From positions 1,242,501-1,306,500 of the forward strand of contig OY992840.1 of assembly GCA_963921425.1 (NCBI GenBank): 64,000 bases of DNA, read 5' to 3'. Source of the DNA: Dryas octopetala (Eukaryota; Streptophyta; Magnoliopsida; Rosales; Rosaceae). The notes beneath the pieces are model-generated. The model was not told the origin of the DNA. It saw only the letters and a program-made list of their open reading frames with translations, and did no database searches. The position numbers and the translations under genes were made by a program. Positions 62,533 to 64,000 of this stretch are shown piece after piece (the first letter of the stretch is position 1; every line of letters starts with the position of its first letter).

Positions 62533-63790
62533 AGAACCAATTATTTATTATATAATTTTAATTAGAAAATAAATACATGCAATTTTATATATATCATTAG
62601 AGACAGAATTCCTATTACTTTGGCTGGATTATTCGTAACTACATATTTACAACACAGACTTGGTGATCAGTTGGATCTTTTATTAATTAAGATCTCTTTT
62701 TTGTATTTTTTGATTGACCTCCTACTTCCTTTAATCCACAGGAGGTCAAATTTAGATTGCTGTTCAATAATAACAAATATCAAATGGTGGAGAAACAACC
62801 TATGGTCCTTGAAACCAAGTCGTAACAATCCCCCTACAACAAGGAGTCCCTGGTTCAACTGCTAATGGAGTAGAAACATGAGAACTTGAAAAGAGGGGAG
62901 GGGTTCAGGGGAAGGAGAGGCCTACACCCTATATTGTGTAGCCTAGCCATTGTGCCAAAGGAAACGAAAAGAAGAAAGTACAAAAACTTGAAAGAATAAC
63001 TTAATATGAAGGAAGAAAAGAAAAATAAAAGAACAACTTTAACATGAAAACACTCAAAGACTGCTTTAACAGTTTTCCATTCAACATGCCTGAAAGGCTG
63101 AAATTCAAATGTAGATTTTTACTCGTAGAGTTCCATACACAAGTCATGAGCAGGATTAAAATGGACAGAGAAAAAACCATACCAAAGTTCCAATTAAAAG
63201 AAAAAAAGTAGACAGAAAATAAAGGATAAAACAGTCAATTCAAGGGGAGAGCCTGTGTTTAATCCTTACACCAAGACCAACTTTGATAAACATCAATAAA
63301 TATAGCATGCCAGTCACACTGAGAGAGGAGGATAGAACAAACTCTTCAGTATAATAACTTACCAATTCCCCCTCAAATATAGAATGGGTTTTGTTAATTC
63401 ATTTACATAAAATCACTCAAAAAGATGCTTTTAACCTGACACTTTTAGAATTGGTCACCCAAATCAAGGTCATCAAAGCTGGGCTTTACTAGTGTCAACT
63501 GTCATGATATTGAACAAAGTAAAGAAAAAAATGTAGAGGTAACGATCAACCATACTCATGACACTCGCAAATTTTTACTAACACATCCTAAAACTAACCC
63601 ATTAATGAGTCCAATATCTCTGCAAATGGAACCATTTTAGTCCAACACATTTCCCTATCCTCCATAACCTGAATTTTTCCCCTTCTATTTTATTCTTGGA
63701 CATTTCAAAAATGTCCCAATATTCTGGAATAGCTGAACAAAAAATCAGCATAACGATAATTTATACAAGTAACAATGACTAAGATGAACA
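62532..63790. other. non-coding region, nothing recognised
   Basis: AT-rich with A-runs. Only short random open frames are seen on either strand. Confidence 0.45.
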
Positions 63791-63799
63791 TACAACTCT

Positions 63800-63893
63800 A
63801 AAAAACAAATTAGGATATTGCTTATAAATGCTACACAAGCATCAATTATCATGTCAATCTCTGGAATTGGAGGAACAATTTGGGTTTCAGCCT
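63800..63893 (-). other. exon-like stretch near the right window edge
   Basis: On the minus strand, after an acceptor 'TTTAATTTAG', the frame reads AETQIVPPIPEIDMIIDAC, with low codon ambiguity and a possible donor at GT near 63833. It may be an exon of the unknown gene at 60676-62352 or of a gene beyond the window. No family was recognised. Confidence 0.3.
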
Positions 63894-64000
63894 CTAAATT
63901 AAATCAAACGCAAAGATGCTCCACAGTGAAGATGTCTTTATCTTCTTACTTACCAACTAACAAGTTTAATCAACGAAAGAACCCAACCTCTTTAGTCATC

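Noticed and set aside
62176..62565. 129-codon plus-strand frame
   Set aside because: It is opposite the minus-strand exon at 62169-62352 and runs into the T30 tract; no protein features.

Overview
This is nuclear DNA from a dicot-like flowering plant. It has short exons with GT-AG introns, 5' UTR CT/GA tracts, plant-specific gene families (GLR channel, IRE1, GH17 with X8 domain, group-type PP2C, plant canopy-like protein, FAR1-like) and many plant transposable elements (Tat-lineage and chromodomain Ty3/gypsy, CACTA, MULE- and hAT-like MITEs). The species cannot be fixed from sequence alone. Five host genes can be spliced by hand with every exon phase agreeing. A sixth small spliced gene at the right end is not recognised.

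Layout, left to right. 1-2970: 3' part of a Tat-lineage Ty3/gypsy element with an antisense, intron-containing ORF, a polypurine tract and an LTR remnant. 3716-4074: inverted-repeat MITE. 4298-8552 (+): IRE1 kinase/endoribonuclease. 9430-11243 (+): GH17 beta-1,3-glucanase with a C-terminal X8 domain. 12863-16591 (-): glutamate-receptor-like channel. 17.8-21.9 kb: AT-rich repeats, a short hairpin, and an hAT-like element that carries a captured MCTP-type C2-domain fragment. 21.9-34.35 kb: a second, larger Tat element (pol on +, two antisense ORF regions), interrupted by a 371-bp MULE-type MITE with a perfect 9-bp target duplication and by a 5.9-kb CACTA element. 35.18-35.88 kb: promoter-like DNA with G-box/ABRE motifs. 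35878-42206: a rearranged chromodomain Ty3/gypsy insertion. 42865-45355 (+): PP2C phosphatase. 46118-49028 (-): canopy/MSAP-like ER protein with a MITE in its last intron. 49.3-49.8 kb: hAT-like MITE. 50.4-53.1 kb: broken FAR1/MULE-type gene with a duplicated C-terminal exon. 53.1-60.6 kb: LTR-like sequence with a 51-bp tandem repeat, then a decayed Ty3/gypsy gag-protease and other repeats. 60676-62352 (-): small spliced gene of unknown function, followed by non-coding DNA and one more exon-like stretch near 63.8 kb.

The most unusual structure is 35878-42206. Reading left to right it runs integrase, one LTR, PBS, gag, protease, RT, RNase H, then turns back on itself through a 174-bp near-perfect palindrome and continues on the other strand as a deleted RNase H/gag copy ending in an inverted LTR. 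The left end starts at the same 12 bases where the plus copy folds back, so the plus half is a circular permutation of a normal element. The palindrome centre is a native 7-bp inverted repeat, which suggests self-primed snap-back synthesis. The whole 6.3-kb unit is flanked by CTCAT and lies between ABRE-like promoter motifs and the PP2C leader.

The host genes do not form a pathway cluster. IRE1 and the canopy-like protein both act in the ER, but this is probably chance neighbourhood.
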